This document shows positions 6,799 to 13,579 of a stretch of 15,791 nucleotides of DNA, one piece after another (position 1 is the stretch's first letter; each line of letters begins with the position of its first letter). The notes under the pieces were generated by a model. That model ran no database searches, had not been told where the DNA came from, and saw only the letters and a list, made by a program, of their open reading frames with translations. Source of the stretch: Allosphingosinicella sp. (GTDB lineage Bacteria; Pseudomonadota; Alphaproteobacteria; Sphingomonadales; Sphingomonadaceae); NCBI GenBank assembly GCA_030146745.1, contig JASLBD010000066.1, positions 1 to 15,791 of the forward strand, read 5' to 3'. Both the position numbers and the translations under genes were made by a program.

Positions 6799-6827
6799 AG
6801 CTATCGCACGCGTTCCGGCCGAGTCAA
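6799..6827 (-). promoter_or_regulatory. Promoter for a possibly leaderless mRNA
   Basis: On the minus strand TTGACT (6822-6827) and ATAGCT (6799-6804) are 17 nt apart, and the ATG of the frameshifted gene (6790-6792) begins 6 nt after the -10. Transcription would therefore start at or next to the start codon. There is no Shine-Dalgarno upstream of that ATG, consistent with leaderless translation, which is common in alphaproteobacteria. The octamer CTCGGCCG occurs on both sides of the -10. Confidence 0.45.
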
Positions 6828-6867
6828 AGCGCTTGCCCCTCCCCGTCGCGGCTGCGACTTTCCGGAC

Positions 6868-7362
6868 ATGCGCCTGCGCATCGCCACGCTTGAGGATTCC
6901 GACGCCGTCTCGTCGGTGCTGACCCCCTCCTATGCGCAGCTGATGGCGGCCGCCTACCCACCCGACCTGCTCGCCCGCACCCTGCCGGCGATCACCCGCG
7001 CCAATCCGGCCTTGCTGGAGTCGGGCCGCTATTACCTCGTCGAGGCGGCGACCGGCGAACCCGCCGGCTGCGGCGGATGGAGCGCCGATCCGCCCGGGCG
7101 CAAGGACGAGGATCCGGAGCGCGCCCACATCCGCCACTTCGCCACCCACCCCGACTGGACCCGGCGCGGAGTCGGACGCCTTCTCTACGATCGCTGCGCC
7201 GCCGACGCCGAGGCCGCCGGCTTCACGATGTTCGAAGCTTGGGCGAGCCTGAACGGCGAATCCTTCTACGCCGCCCTCGGCTTCCGGCCTCTCGGGCGGA
7301 TCGAGACGCAGATGCCCGGCGGGGTGCTGTTCCCGGCAATCCGGATGGAACGGGCGATTTAG
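6868..7362 (+). CDS. GNAT family N-acetyltransferase
   Basis: 164-residue acetyltransferase that would move the acetyl group of acetyl-CoA to an unknown amine. The fold signature is visible: an N-terminal MRLRIATLEDSDAV strand-helix, the strand IRHFATHPDWTRRG, the acetyl-CoA pyrophosphate loop RRGVGR (99-104) followed by the LLYDRCAADAEAAG helix, and the late SFYAALGFRPLG motif B region (132-143). The ATG at 6868 is chosen because the family fold begins there; upstream in-frame sequence is arginine/proline-rich and unconserved in style. The Shine-Dalgarno is weak (CCGGA, close to the ATG). It is divergent from the frameshifted small gene (75 bp between starts). Substrate cannot be inferred. 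Confidence 0.9.
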   Translation: MRLRIATLEDSDAVSSVLTPSYAQLMAAAYPPDLLARTLPAITRANPALLESGRYYLVEAATGEPAGCGGWSADPPGRKDEDPERAHIRHFATHPDWTRRGVGRLLYDRCAADAEAAGFTMFEAWASLNGESFYAALGFRPLGRIETQMPGGVLFPAIRMERAI

Positions 7363-7368
7363 CGCCCG
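7351..7368 (+). terminator. Hairpin spanning the GNAT stop codon
   Basis: CGGGCG (7351-7356) pairs with CGCCCG (7363-7368) around ATTTAG, so the TAG stop is in the loop. No U-run follows, so termination is only possible, perhaps together with the repeat just downstream. Confidence 0.35.
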
Positions 7369-7383
7369 CGTCGGATTATCGGC

Positions 7384-7408
7384 TTCCCGGCTTTCGCCGG
7401 AATGACGG
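7384..7408. repeat. Half REP-like element ending TGACGG
   Basis: TTCC-GGC pairs with GCCGGAA around the tetraloop TTTC with one bulged C, followed by TGACGG. It matches the right half of the element at 3244-3310 in layout (7-bp stem, pyrimidine tetraloop, TGACG end). It lies between the GNAT gene and queF; a false long queF start at 7402 falls inside it. Confidence 0.55.
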
Positions 7409-7438
7409 GGAAGCGCCTTCGCGTCGCCTTCCCCTATC

Positions 7439-7462
7439 CCGCCGCCTCCACTAAAGCGGCGG
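7439..7462 (+). promoter_or_regulatory. Hairpin directly before the queF start
   Basis: CCGCCGC (7439-7445) pairs perfectly with GCGGCGG (7456-7462) around a 10-nt loop, ending 2 nt before the ATG at 7465. It occupies the place where a Shine-Dalgarno would be; none is evident. It could limit translation. I see no convincing preQ1 riboswitch. Confidence 0.35.
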
Positions 7463-7464
7463 CC

Positions 7465-7911
7465 ATGGACCTGACCCATCTCGGCCGCTCCAGCCCGCTT
7501 CCGGCGTCGCCGGAGGAGGCGAAGCTCGACTATGTCGCCAACCCGCGGCCGGGCAGGCCCTATCTCGTCCGCTTCACCGCGCCGGAATTCACCTCGCTCT
7601 GCCCGGTCACCGGCCAGCCCGATTTCGCCCATCTCGTCATCGATTATGCGCCGGGGCAGACCATCGTCGAATCCAAGTCGCTGAAGCTGTTCCTGACGGC
7701 CTTCCGCAACCATTGCGGGTTCCACGAGGACGTAACGGTGGGCATCGCCGAACGGCTGGTCGCGGAGATGAAGCCGCTGTGGCTTCGGATCGGCGGCTAT
7801 TGGTATCCGCGCGGCGGGATTCCGATCGACGTCTTCTGGCAGTCGGGCGAGCCGCCCCGGGGCCTGTGGGTTCCCGCCCAGGACGTGCCCGGCTATCGCG
7901 GGCGGGGCTGA
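7465..7911 (+). CDS. queF: NADPH-dependent 7-cyano-7-deazaguanine reductase QueF
   Basis: 148-residue single-domain QueF, which reduces the nitrile preQ0 to preQ1 with NADPH in the cytoplasm, a step toward queuosine in tRNA. The catalytic Cys and Asp sit at the conserved spacing in [14 protein letters not shown] (C46, D53). The family motif ESKSLKL is at 69-75, and FHED (E88) fits the substrate-binding Glu. It is the short YkvM-like type rather than the double-length E. coli form. The start at 7465 gives the expected length; an upstream in-frame ATG at 7402 would add 21 unrelated residues and lies in a repeat. Other queuosine genes are not in this window. The stop is 5 bp from that of the Sel1 gene on the other strand. 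Confidence 0.96.
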   Translation: MDLTHLGRSSPLPASPEEAKLDYVANPRPGRPYLVRFTAPEFTSLCPVTGQPDFAHLVIDYAPGQTIVESKSLKLFLTAFRNHCGFHEDVTVGIAERLVAEMKPLWLRIGGYWYPRGGIPIDVFWQSGEPPRGLWVPAQDVPGYRGRG

Positions 7912-7916
7912 CGCGC

Positions 7917-9659
7917 CTACTTCTTCGGGGACAGCAGGCCCTGAAGAAGGGTCTCCGCTTCGGTGTCGCCCGCCGCCTGCGCCTTCCTCAGCCAGGCAGC
8001 CGCCTGGTTCGGATCGCGCTTGACGCCGGCCCCGTCCGCATAGGATTGGCCCAGGAAGCGCATCGCTGCGGGGTCGCCCAGATCCGCCGCCTTGCGATAG
8101 AGGCGCACCGCCTCGCGAGCGTCCTTTCGAACGCCAACGCCGGTCTCGTAGAGGATGCCCAGCGCCCCGATCGCCTCGGCATCGCCGGTGTCGGCGATTT
8201 TGCGGACCGTGGCGAAGCCACGCTTCTCGTCCTTCTCGACCCCCTCTCCGTTCGCATAAGCGAGGCCGACGAAAAGGCGCCCGGTCGGGTCGTCGAGGGC
8301 AGCGGCACGCTCGAACAATCGGAACGCCTCGCTGAAATCCACCTTAACCCCTCTGCCGTTCCGATACAGCAGACCGAGATTGGTGAGGCCGGTCGGATCG
8401 TCCAGGTCGGCGGCCCGGCTGTACCATTGCAGCGCCTGGACAGGATCTTTCGGCGGTCCTTGCCCGACGTCGTAGGAATAGCCGACCCGGATCATCGCTC
8501 CGGTCGATCCCACTTCCGCCGCGCGGCTCATCCAGCGGAGCGCCGTCGCCCAGTCCTTCTCAACCCCCACGCCCCGGCGGTAGGCATCGCCGAGCCCGAG
8601 CATCCCCTCGGCGTTGCCGGCCTCGGCCGCGCCGCGCCAGAGGGCGAAGGCGCGCTTCGGGGCGGCCGCGACTCCTTCGCCATGTTCGAGCATGGCGGCC
8701 ATTGCCACCACGGATCCCATATGGTCGCCTTCCGCGGCTTTCTCGTACATCCGGAAGGCCTCGCCCGGGTTCTTCGCCACGCCCAGGCCCCAGCGGTGAA
8801 GCTCGGCCAGCCCCGCATAGCCGGCCGCCAGGCCCCGATCGGCGGCCTTGCGATACCAGCGCATCGCCTCTCCATGATCGACCTTGGTGCCGAGCCCGAA
8901 ATGGTGAGCCATGCCGACGTCGACATAGGCCGCATGATATTCCTTCGCCGCCGCCTTCGAATACCAGGACAGGGCCGCCTTCAGGTCGCGCGGGGCGCCG
9001 CGGCCATATTCGTACATGGTGCCCATGCTGCGCAGGCATCGTCCCGAGCCGAGATCGGCGCAGCGGCGGAACCAGGCAATCGCCCGAACCGGGTCCCGAG
9101 CGACGCCCTCGCCATCGTCATAGGCGGTGCCGAGCAGGTGCATGGCCCCGCCATGGCCCCCTTCGGCGGGCCGACGCGCCAGCCGCACGCCTTCCTCCGC
9201 CTCGCGCGGCATTCCGATGCCGAAGAAGTGGTTGAACGCAAGGTAATAGATCGCGGTCGCGTCGCCCTTGTCGGCGCCGTGCCGATAGAGCGCGTTGGCC
9301 TTGTCGAGATCCTTGGCGACGCCCGCCCCCGTCTCGTACAATAAGCCGAGGGAAGCGAGCGCGGCGACGTGGCCTGCATCGGCGGCGCGCCGGTAGAGCC
9401 GGGCCGCTTCGGCCGGGTCGGCCGCGACTCCGTCGCCGAGTTCATAGGCCTTGCCGAGAAGGTGCAGCGCTTCGCCGTCGCCGGCCTCGGCAAGGGGCCG
9501 CGCCAGCGCCACGGCCCTCGAGTGATCGCCGGCCTTCCGGGCGGCGTTCGCCGCCGCGATCGACTGTTCGGCCGGTGCCGCCGCCGTCGGCACCGCCGCC
9601 TCGACCCTGGCCGGCGCCGACAGAGCGAAGGCGGCCAGCGCGGCTAGATGGAAAAGCAT
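7917..9659 (-). CDS. Periplasmic protein with 14 Sel1-like repeats
   Basis: 580-residue exported scaffold-type protein. Residues 1-21 (MLFHLAALAAFALSAPARVEA) are a Sec signal peptide; a half-repeat at about 35-61 caps the array. Then 14 consecutive Sel1/TPR-like repeats follow, every one exactly 36 residues (62-565), with the pattern A--LG--Y--G-GV-KD---A--WY-KAAD-G, and a 15-residue tail. Repeats of this type form a right-handed helical solenoid that binds proteins or peptidoglycan-linked partners. The third repeat (FNHFFGIGMPREAEE) is the most divergent. The ATG at 9659 has AGGGGGG at 7-nt spacing; a much longer open frame upstream to 10823 is antisense to the reductase gene and has no signal peptide. 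It is divergent from the reductase gene. No partner is identifiable. Confidence 0.94.
   Translation of the reverse strand: MLFHLAALAAFALSAPARVEAAVPTAAAPAEQSIAAANAARKAGDHSRAVALARPLAEAGDGEALHLLGKAYELGDGVAADPAEAARLYRRAADAGHVAALASLGLLYETGAGVAKDLDKANALYRHGADKGDATAIYYLAFNHFFGIGMPREAEEGVRLARRPAEGGHGGAMHLLGTAYDDGEGVARDPVRAIAWFRRCADLGSGRCLRSMGTMYEYGRGAPRDLKAALSWYSKAAAKEYHAAYVDVGMAHHFGLGTKVDHGEAMRWYRKAADRGLAAGYAGLAELHRWGLGVAKNPGEAFRMYEKAAEGDHMGSVVAMAAMLEHGEGVAAAPKRAFALWRGAAEAGNAEGMLGLGDAYRRGVGVEKDWATALRWMSRAAEVGSTGAMIRVGYSYDVGQGPPKDPVQALQWYSRAADLDDPTGLTNLGLLYRNGRGVKVDFSEAFRLFERAAALDDPTGRLFVGLAYANGEGVEKDEKRGFATVRKIADTGDAEAIGALGILYETGVGVRKDAREAVRLYRKAADLGDPAAMRFLGQSYADGAGVKRDPNQAAAWLRKAQAAGDTEAETLLQGLLSPKK
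7920..7949 (+). terminator. 11-bp hairpin after queF, inside the Sel1 gene end
   Basis: CTTCTTCGGGG (7920-7930) pairs with CCCTGAAGAAG (7939-7949), with one G-T wobble, around an 8-nt loop. It begins 8 nt after the queF stop and lies in the last codons of the opposite-strand Sel1-repeat gene (encoding LLSPKK). There is no clear U-run, but it is the only strong structure available to end queF transcription. Confidence 0.5.
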
Positions 9660-9776
9660 CCCGAATCCCCCCTGTGCCCGCCGACAATCGCAAAAAGCTC
9701 CCCGCAAGACAAATGGTTGATCGGAACCAATTATTGTGGCGAGGGAATGCAGGGCGGCGTGGAGGAGCTTTCTGGC

Positions 9777-10814
9777 GTGACGAAAATCGCGATCCACGGT
9801 GCCGGAGCCATCGGCTGCTTCATCGGCGGCGCCTGGGCCTCGGCGGGCGTCCCGGTCACCTTCATCGGGCGCGAGCGGATCGGGCGGGAGATCGGGGAGA
9901 ACGGCCTCACCCTCACCGATTATTCGGGCCGGCGGGTGCGGCTGGCCCCGGAGCAGGTGGAGTTCTCGACCAAGGCGAATGCGCTGGCGGATGCCGACAT
10001 CGTCGCCCTCACCGTCAAGAGCAACGGGACGGCGGCCGCCGCGAAGGAGATCGCCCGCAACGCGAAAAAGGGCGCCCTGGTGGTCAGCTTCCAGAACGGG
10101 GTGAGCAACGTCGGTATCCTGCGCTCGGTGCTGAAGACCCGCTTCGAGGCGGTGGCGGGGACGGTGCCCTTCAACGTCGCCGCGCTCGGCCACGGCCGCT
10201 TCCACAAAGGCGTCGCCGGCGACCTTCTCGCCGAGGACGTGCCGGCGTTGCGCGCGCTCGCGGAGCGGATCGGCGACGGACCGGCGCGGCTGCTCCTCTC
10301 CAGCGACATGCCTGCGATCGCCTGGGGCAAATTGCTCATCAACCTCAACAATGCGGTCAACGCGCTGTCGGGCCGGACCCTGCTCGAGCAACTGAAGGAG
10401 CGCGACTATCGGCGAGTCGTCGCCGCTTCCATCATGGAGACGCTCGGCCTGCTCGAGGCGGCCGGGATCGAGCCGGCGAAGATCGGCCCGGTACCGCCGA
10501 AGCTGCTCCCCCATGTCATCGCCTCGCCCAACCTCGTCTTCAACAGCCTCTTCCTCAGGATCCAGAAGATCGACACGCAGGCGCGCTCCTCGATGGCCGA
10601 CGATCTCAAGGCCGGGCGGCCGACCGAAATTGCTTATTTGAACGGCGAGGTCGTGGCCCTGGCGAAGAAGCTCGGGCGCCGGGCGCCTGTCAACGAGGCG
10701 ATCGTCTCTCTGATCCGCCAGGCCGAGGCCGGGGTCGAACTCCTCTGGGAGCCGGCGAAGCTTCGAGCCCACGTGCTCGAAGGCCACAAGGCGGCACCGA
10801 TCTTCGGCTACTGA
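9777..10814 (+). CDS. panE: Ketopantoate reductase family protein (2-dehydropantoate 2-reductase)
   Basis: 345-residue NADPH-dependent reductase; the family converts 2-dehydropantoate to pantoate for coenzyme A synthesis. The N-terminal Rossmann domain starts KIAIHGAGAIG (GxGxxG at 8-13). FQNG holds N107, and WGKLLINLNNAVNALSG gives the catalytic lysine K185 and N189. The C-terminal ApbA_C domain has SSMADDLKAGRPTEIAYLNG (271-290, E284). GTG at 9777 is preferred: it aligns with the family start and has GGAGGAG 9 nt upstream; an in-frame ATG at 9747 has no well-spaced SD. At 345 residues it is longer than E. coli PanE (about 300), and paralogues with other substrates exist, so the symbol is probable only. 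The 117 bp to the divergent Sel1 gene includes TGGTT-GATCGG-AACCA (9714-9729), a weak palindrome. Confidence 0.85.
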   Translation: MTKIAIHGAGAIGCFIGGAWASAGVPVTFIGRERIGREIGENGLTLTDYSGRRVRLAPEQVEFSTKANALADADIVALTVKSNGTAAAAKEIARNAKKGALVVSFQNGVSNVGILRSVLKTRFEAVAGTVPFNVAALGHGRFHKGVAGDLLAEDVPALRALAERIGDGPARLLLSSDMPAIAWGKLLINLNNAVNALSGRTLLEQLKERDYRRVVAASIMETLGLLEAAGIEPAKIGPVPPKLLPHVIASPNLVFNSLFLRIQKIDTQARSSMADDLKAGRPTEIAYLNGEVVALAKKLGRRAPVNEAIVSLIRQAEAGVELLWEPAKLRAHVLEGHKAAPIFGY

Positions 10815-10875
10815 GTTTGACAAGGTCTCGACGGCCCCGCAGGACCTCCGCTACCCTCCCGGTCCGGAGTCCTTC

Positions 10876-13548
10876 ATGCGCCTTTTCGCCACCGTCTCCC
10901 TTCTCGCTCTCGCCCTTGCCGGCTGCGCCCGGACCACCGACCAAACGCCCCCCGCTTCCCCGGCCGCCGCGGCGATGCAAGGCGCCCGCCGGATACCGAC
11001 CCAGCTTCCGGCCGACGTCCGTCCGCTCCAATATACGATAAACGCCACGCCCGATGCCGCGAACCTGCGCTTCACCGCCCGGACCGACATCGACATCCAG
11101 GTCCTGCGGGCCACCGACAGCATCACCCTGAACGCGGCCGACCTCGAATTCGGCGAGGTCTCCCTCGGCGGCGGCGACGAGAACGCGCCCCTGGCACTCA
11201 ACCCGCGCGACATCGACGTCAGCGAAGAGAAGCAGACCGCGACCTTCCGCTTCGCACGCGAGATCGCCCCCGGCCGGTACCGGCTGACGATCAACTACAA
11301 GGGCAAGATCTATACCCAGGCGGCGGGCCTGTTCGCGCTCGACTACGAGGGCGACACCGGCAAGAAGCGCGCCCTCTTCACCCAGTTCGAAGCGCCCGAC
11401 GCCCGCCGCTTCTTCCCCGGCTGGGACGAGCCCCAGTTCCGAACCCCCTACAATCTCAACGTCACCGTGCCGGCCGACCAGGACGTCGTCGGCAACATGC
11501 CGCAGGCGGGGGTCAAGACCAACGTGGGCGGCACGAAGACGGTCACCTTCCAGACCACTCCGCCCATGTCGAGCTATCTGCTCTTCCTCGCCGTCGGCGA
11601 CTTCGACCGGATCACCACCACGGCGGCCGGGACGGAGATCGGGGTCGTCACCAAGCGCGGCGACGGCGAGAAGGGGCGCTGGGCGCTCGAAGGGTCCGCC
11701 CAGATCGTCCCTTGGTACAACGACTATTTCGGAACGCCCTACCCGCTTCCCAAGCTGGACAACGTCGCCGGACCGGGAAGCAGCCAATTCTTCGGAGCGA
11801 TGGAGAATTGGGGCGCGATCTTCTCGTTCGAGTCGATCCTTCTGGTCGACCCCGCCATCACCACCGAAGCGACCAAGCAGCGCATCTTCGAGGTCGCCGC
11901 CCACGAGATCGCCCACCAATGGTTCGGCAACCTCGTCACCATGAGCTGGTGGGACGACCTCTGGCTGAACGAGGGCTTCGCCTCCTGGATGGCGACCAAG
12001 GCGACCACCGCCCTCCATCCCGAATGGGATCCCGAGCTCGGCACCGTCTCCGGCCGCGAAGCGGCGATCAACCTCGATTCCGTCTCCAGCACCCATCCGG
12101 TGGTGCAGCGGATCAGCACCGTGGAGCAGATCAGCCAGGCCTTCGACGCGATCACCTACCAGAAGGGCGAGGCGGTGATCACCATGCTCGAGGATTATGT
12201 CGGCGAGGATTCCTGGCGGCGAGGCGTGCAGGACTATATCCGCACCCACCGGCTGGGCAACACCCAGACCGACGATCTGTGGCGGGCGGTCGAGCGGGCA
12301 GCCGGCAAGCCGGTCACCGCCATCGCCCACGATTTCACCCTTCAGCCGGGCGTGCCCCTGATCCGGGTCGAAAATGCCGCCTGCCGCGGCGGCAGGACCG
12401 AAGTCGCGCTCCGCCAGGGGGAATTCAGCCGCGACCGGCCGGACAAGGCGGCCGGGGCCTGGCGGGTCCCGGTAATCGCCGCGAGCGTCGGCGGCTCGGA
12501 AACGCGCACCCTCGTCACCGGCGGGGCCGGAACGCTCAGCGTCGCCGGCTGCGGCCCCGTCGTCGTCAACAGCGGCCAGACCGGCTATTACCGAACCCTC
12601 TATTCCGCGGCACTGCTCGAGCGGCTGACCGCGAGCTTCGCGCGCCTCAGGCCGATCGACCAGATCGGGCTGCTCGCCGACAATTGGGGCCTCGGCCTCG
12701 CCGGCTACCAGTCGGCGGCCGAGGCGCTCGACATGGTCGACGCCGTTCCCGCCAACGCCAATCCCCAGGTGTGGAGCCGGGCCGCCACGATCCTGAGCAG
12801 CGTCCACAACATGTACGAAAACGACCCCGCCCACCGCGCGATGCTCGCGCGCTACGCCTCGGCGAAGCTGTCGCCGGTGCTCGCCCGGATCGGCTGGACG
12901 CCCAGGGCCGGCGAGGCGCCGACGGTGCCGGTGCTCAGGGCGGACCTGATCCGGACTCTCGGCGAGATGGGCGACCCGCGGGTCGTCGGCGAGGCCAACA
13001 GGCTTCTCGCCGCCGGCGATCCTCTCGCGACCGCTGGCCCGCTTCGAAGCACGATCCTCGCCGTCACCGCCCGCAACGTCGATTCGGGCGGCTGGGAGCG
13101 CCTGAGGGCCCAGGCGCGCGCCGAGCGCAGCCCTTTGATCAAGGCACAGCTCTACCGGTTGCTTGGACGGGCCGCCGATCCGGCCGTGGCGCAAAGGGCG
13201 CTCGACCTCGCCTTGACCGACGAGCCGGGCGCGACGACCAGCGCGGGAATCCTCTCGGCGGTGGCCGGCGAGCATCCCGACCTCGCCTTCGACTTCGCCA
13301 TCCGCAACCGCGAGAAGGTCGAGGGGCTGGTCGACATCTCGTCGCGCTCGCGCTTCCTGGCCGGCCTCGGCGGCGGCTCGGCCGATCCCGCCATGGTCGC
13401 CAAGCTCGAGGATTTCGCGACCCGCTACATGACCCCGCAGTCGCGCGGCCGCGTCGACGTCGCCATCGCCTCGATCCGCGACCGGGTCCGGGTGCGGACG
13501 ACGCGGCTTCCGGACATCACGCGGTGGCTGGAGGCGAAGGCGGGCTAA
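10876..13548 (+). CDS. M1 family aminopeptidase, lipoprotein
   Basis: 890-residue zinc aminopeptidase that removes N-terminal residues from peptides, predicted to be anchored to a membrane facing the periplasm. The lipobox is L14-A-G-C17. The N-terminal beta domain spans about 40-245. The catalytic domain has GAMEN (307-311), HEIAH-x18-E (H343, E344, H347, E366) in the full HEIAHQWFGN...WLNEGFAS motif, and the transition-state tyrosine Y428 in ITYQKGEAV. A helical ERAP1-like C-terminal domain fills about 560-890. Length is normal for the family. GGAG sits 6 nt before the ATG. A consensus TTGACA at 10817-10822 precedes it without a matching -10, so it may be co-transcribed with the reductase 61 bp upstream. 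It converges on the OPT transporter, consistent with a shared peptide-use theme. Confidence 0.97.
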   Translation: MRLFATVSLLALALAGCARTTDQTPPASPAAAAMQGARRIPTQLPADVRPLQYTINATPDAANLRFTARTDIDIQVLRATDSITLNAADLEFGEVSLGGGDENAPLALNPRDIDVSEEKQTATFRFAREIAPGRYRLTINYKGKIYTQAAGLFALDYEGDTGKKRALFTQFEAPDARRFFPGWDEPQFRTPYNLNVTVPADQDVVGNMPQAGVKTNVGGTKTVTFQTTPPMSSYLLFLAVGDFDRITTTAAGTEIGVVTKRGDGEKGRWALEGSAQIVPWYNDYFGTPYPLPKLDNVAGPGSSQFFGAMENWGAIFSFESILLVDPAITTEATKQRIFEVAAHEIAHQWFGNLVTMSWWDDLWLNEGFASWMATKATTALHPEWDPELGTVSGREAAINLDSVSSTHPVVQRISTVEQISQAFDAITYQKGEAVITMLEDYVGEDSWRRGVQDYIRTHRLGNTQTDDLWRAVERAAGKPVTAIAHDFTLQPGVPLIRVENAACRGGRTEVALRQGEFSRDRPDKAAGAWRVPVIAASVGGSETRTLVTGGAGTLSVAGCGPVVVNSGQTGYYRTLYSAALLERLTASFARLRPIDQIGLLADNWGLGLAGYQSAAEALDMVDAVPANANPQVWSRAATILSSVHNMYENDPAHRAMLARYASAKLSPVLARIGWTPRAGEAPTVPVLRADLIRTLGEMGDPRVVGEANRLLAAGDPLATAGPLRSTILAVTARNVDSGGWERLRAQARAERSPLIKAQLYRLLGRAADPAVAQRALDLALTDEPGATTSAGILSAVAGEHPDLAFDFAIRNREKVEGLVDISSRSRFLAGLGGGSADPAMVAKLEDFATRYMTPQSRGRVDVAIASIRDRVRVRTTRLPDITRWLEAKAG

Positions 13549-13551
13549 TTG

Positions 13552-13578
13552 CCTCCCAGCCGCGAAGCGGTGGGGAGG
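13552..13578. terminator. Bidirectional hairpin between convergent M1 and OPT genes
   Basis: CCTCCCAGCCGC (13552-13563) pairs with GCGGTGGGGAGG (13567-13578) around the loop GAA: 12 positions with one A-G mismatch and one G-T wobble. It fills nearly all of the 31-bp gap between the two stops. No T-run flanks either side, but its placement makes it the likely two-way terminator. A hairpin with the same GAA loop and GGAGG flank occurs at 15623. Confidence 0.65.
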
Positions 13579-13579
13579 A

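Noticed and set aside
7402..7464. Upstream start for queF
   Set aside because: The added 21 residues lie in a REP-like repeat and a hairpin and are outside the family length.
7363..7464. preQ1 riboswitch before queF
   Set aside because: The ACTAAA in the loop recalls preQ1-I tails, but there is no matching aptamer stem and pseudoknot; the region is a repeat half and a simple hairpin.
9714..9729. TGGTT-GATCGG-AACCA palindrome between the divergent Sel1 and reductase genes
   Set aside because: Only 5-bp arms and no promoter elements aligned with it; could be chance.
10817..10822. Perfect TTGACA upstream of the M1 gene as a promoter
   Set aside because: No acceptable -10 at 16-18 bp spacing (CAGGAC at 17), so not called.
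9660..10823. N-terminal extension of the Sel1 protein to 968 residues
   Set aside because: The extension is antisense to the reductase gene; the ATG at 9659 has a signal peptide and an SD.
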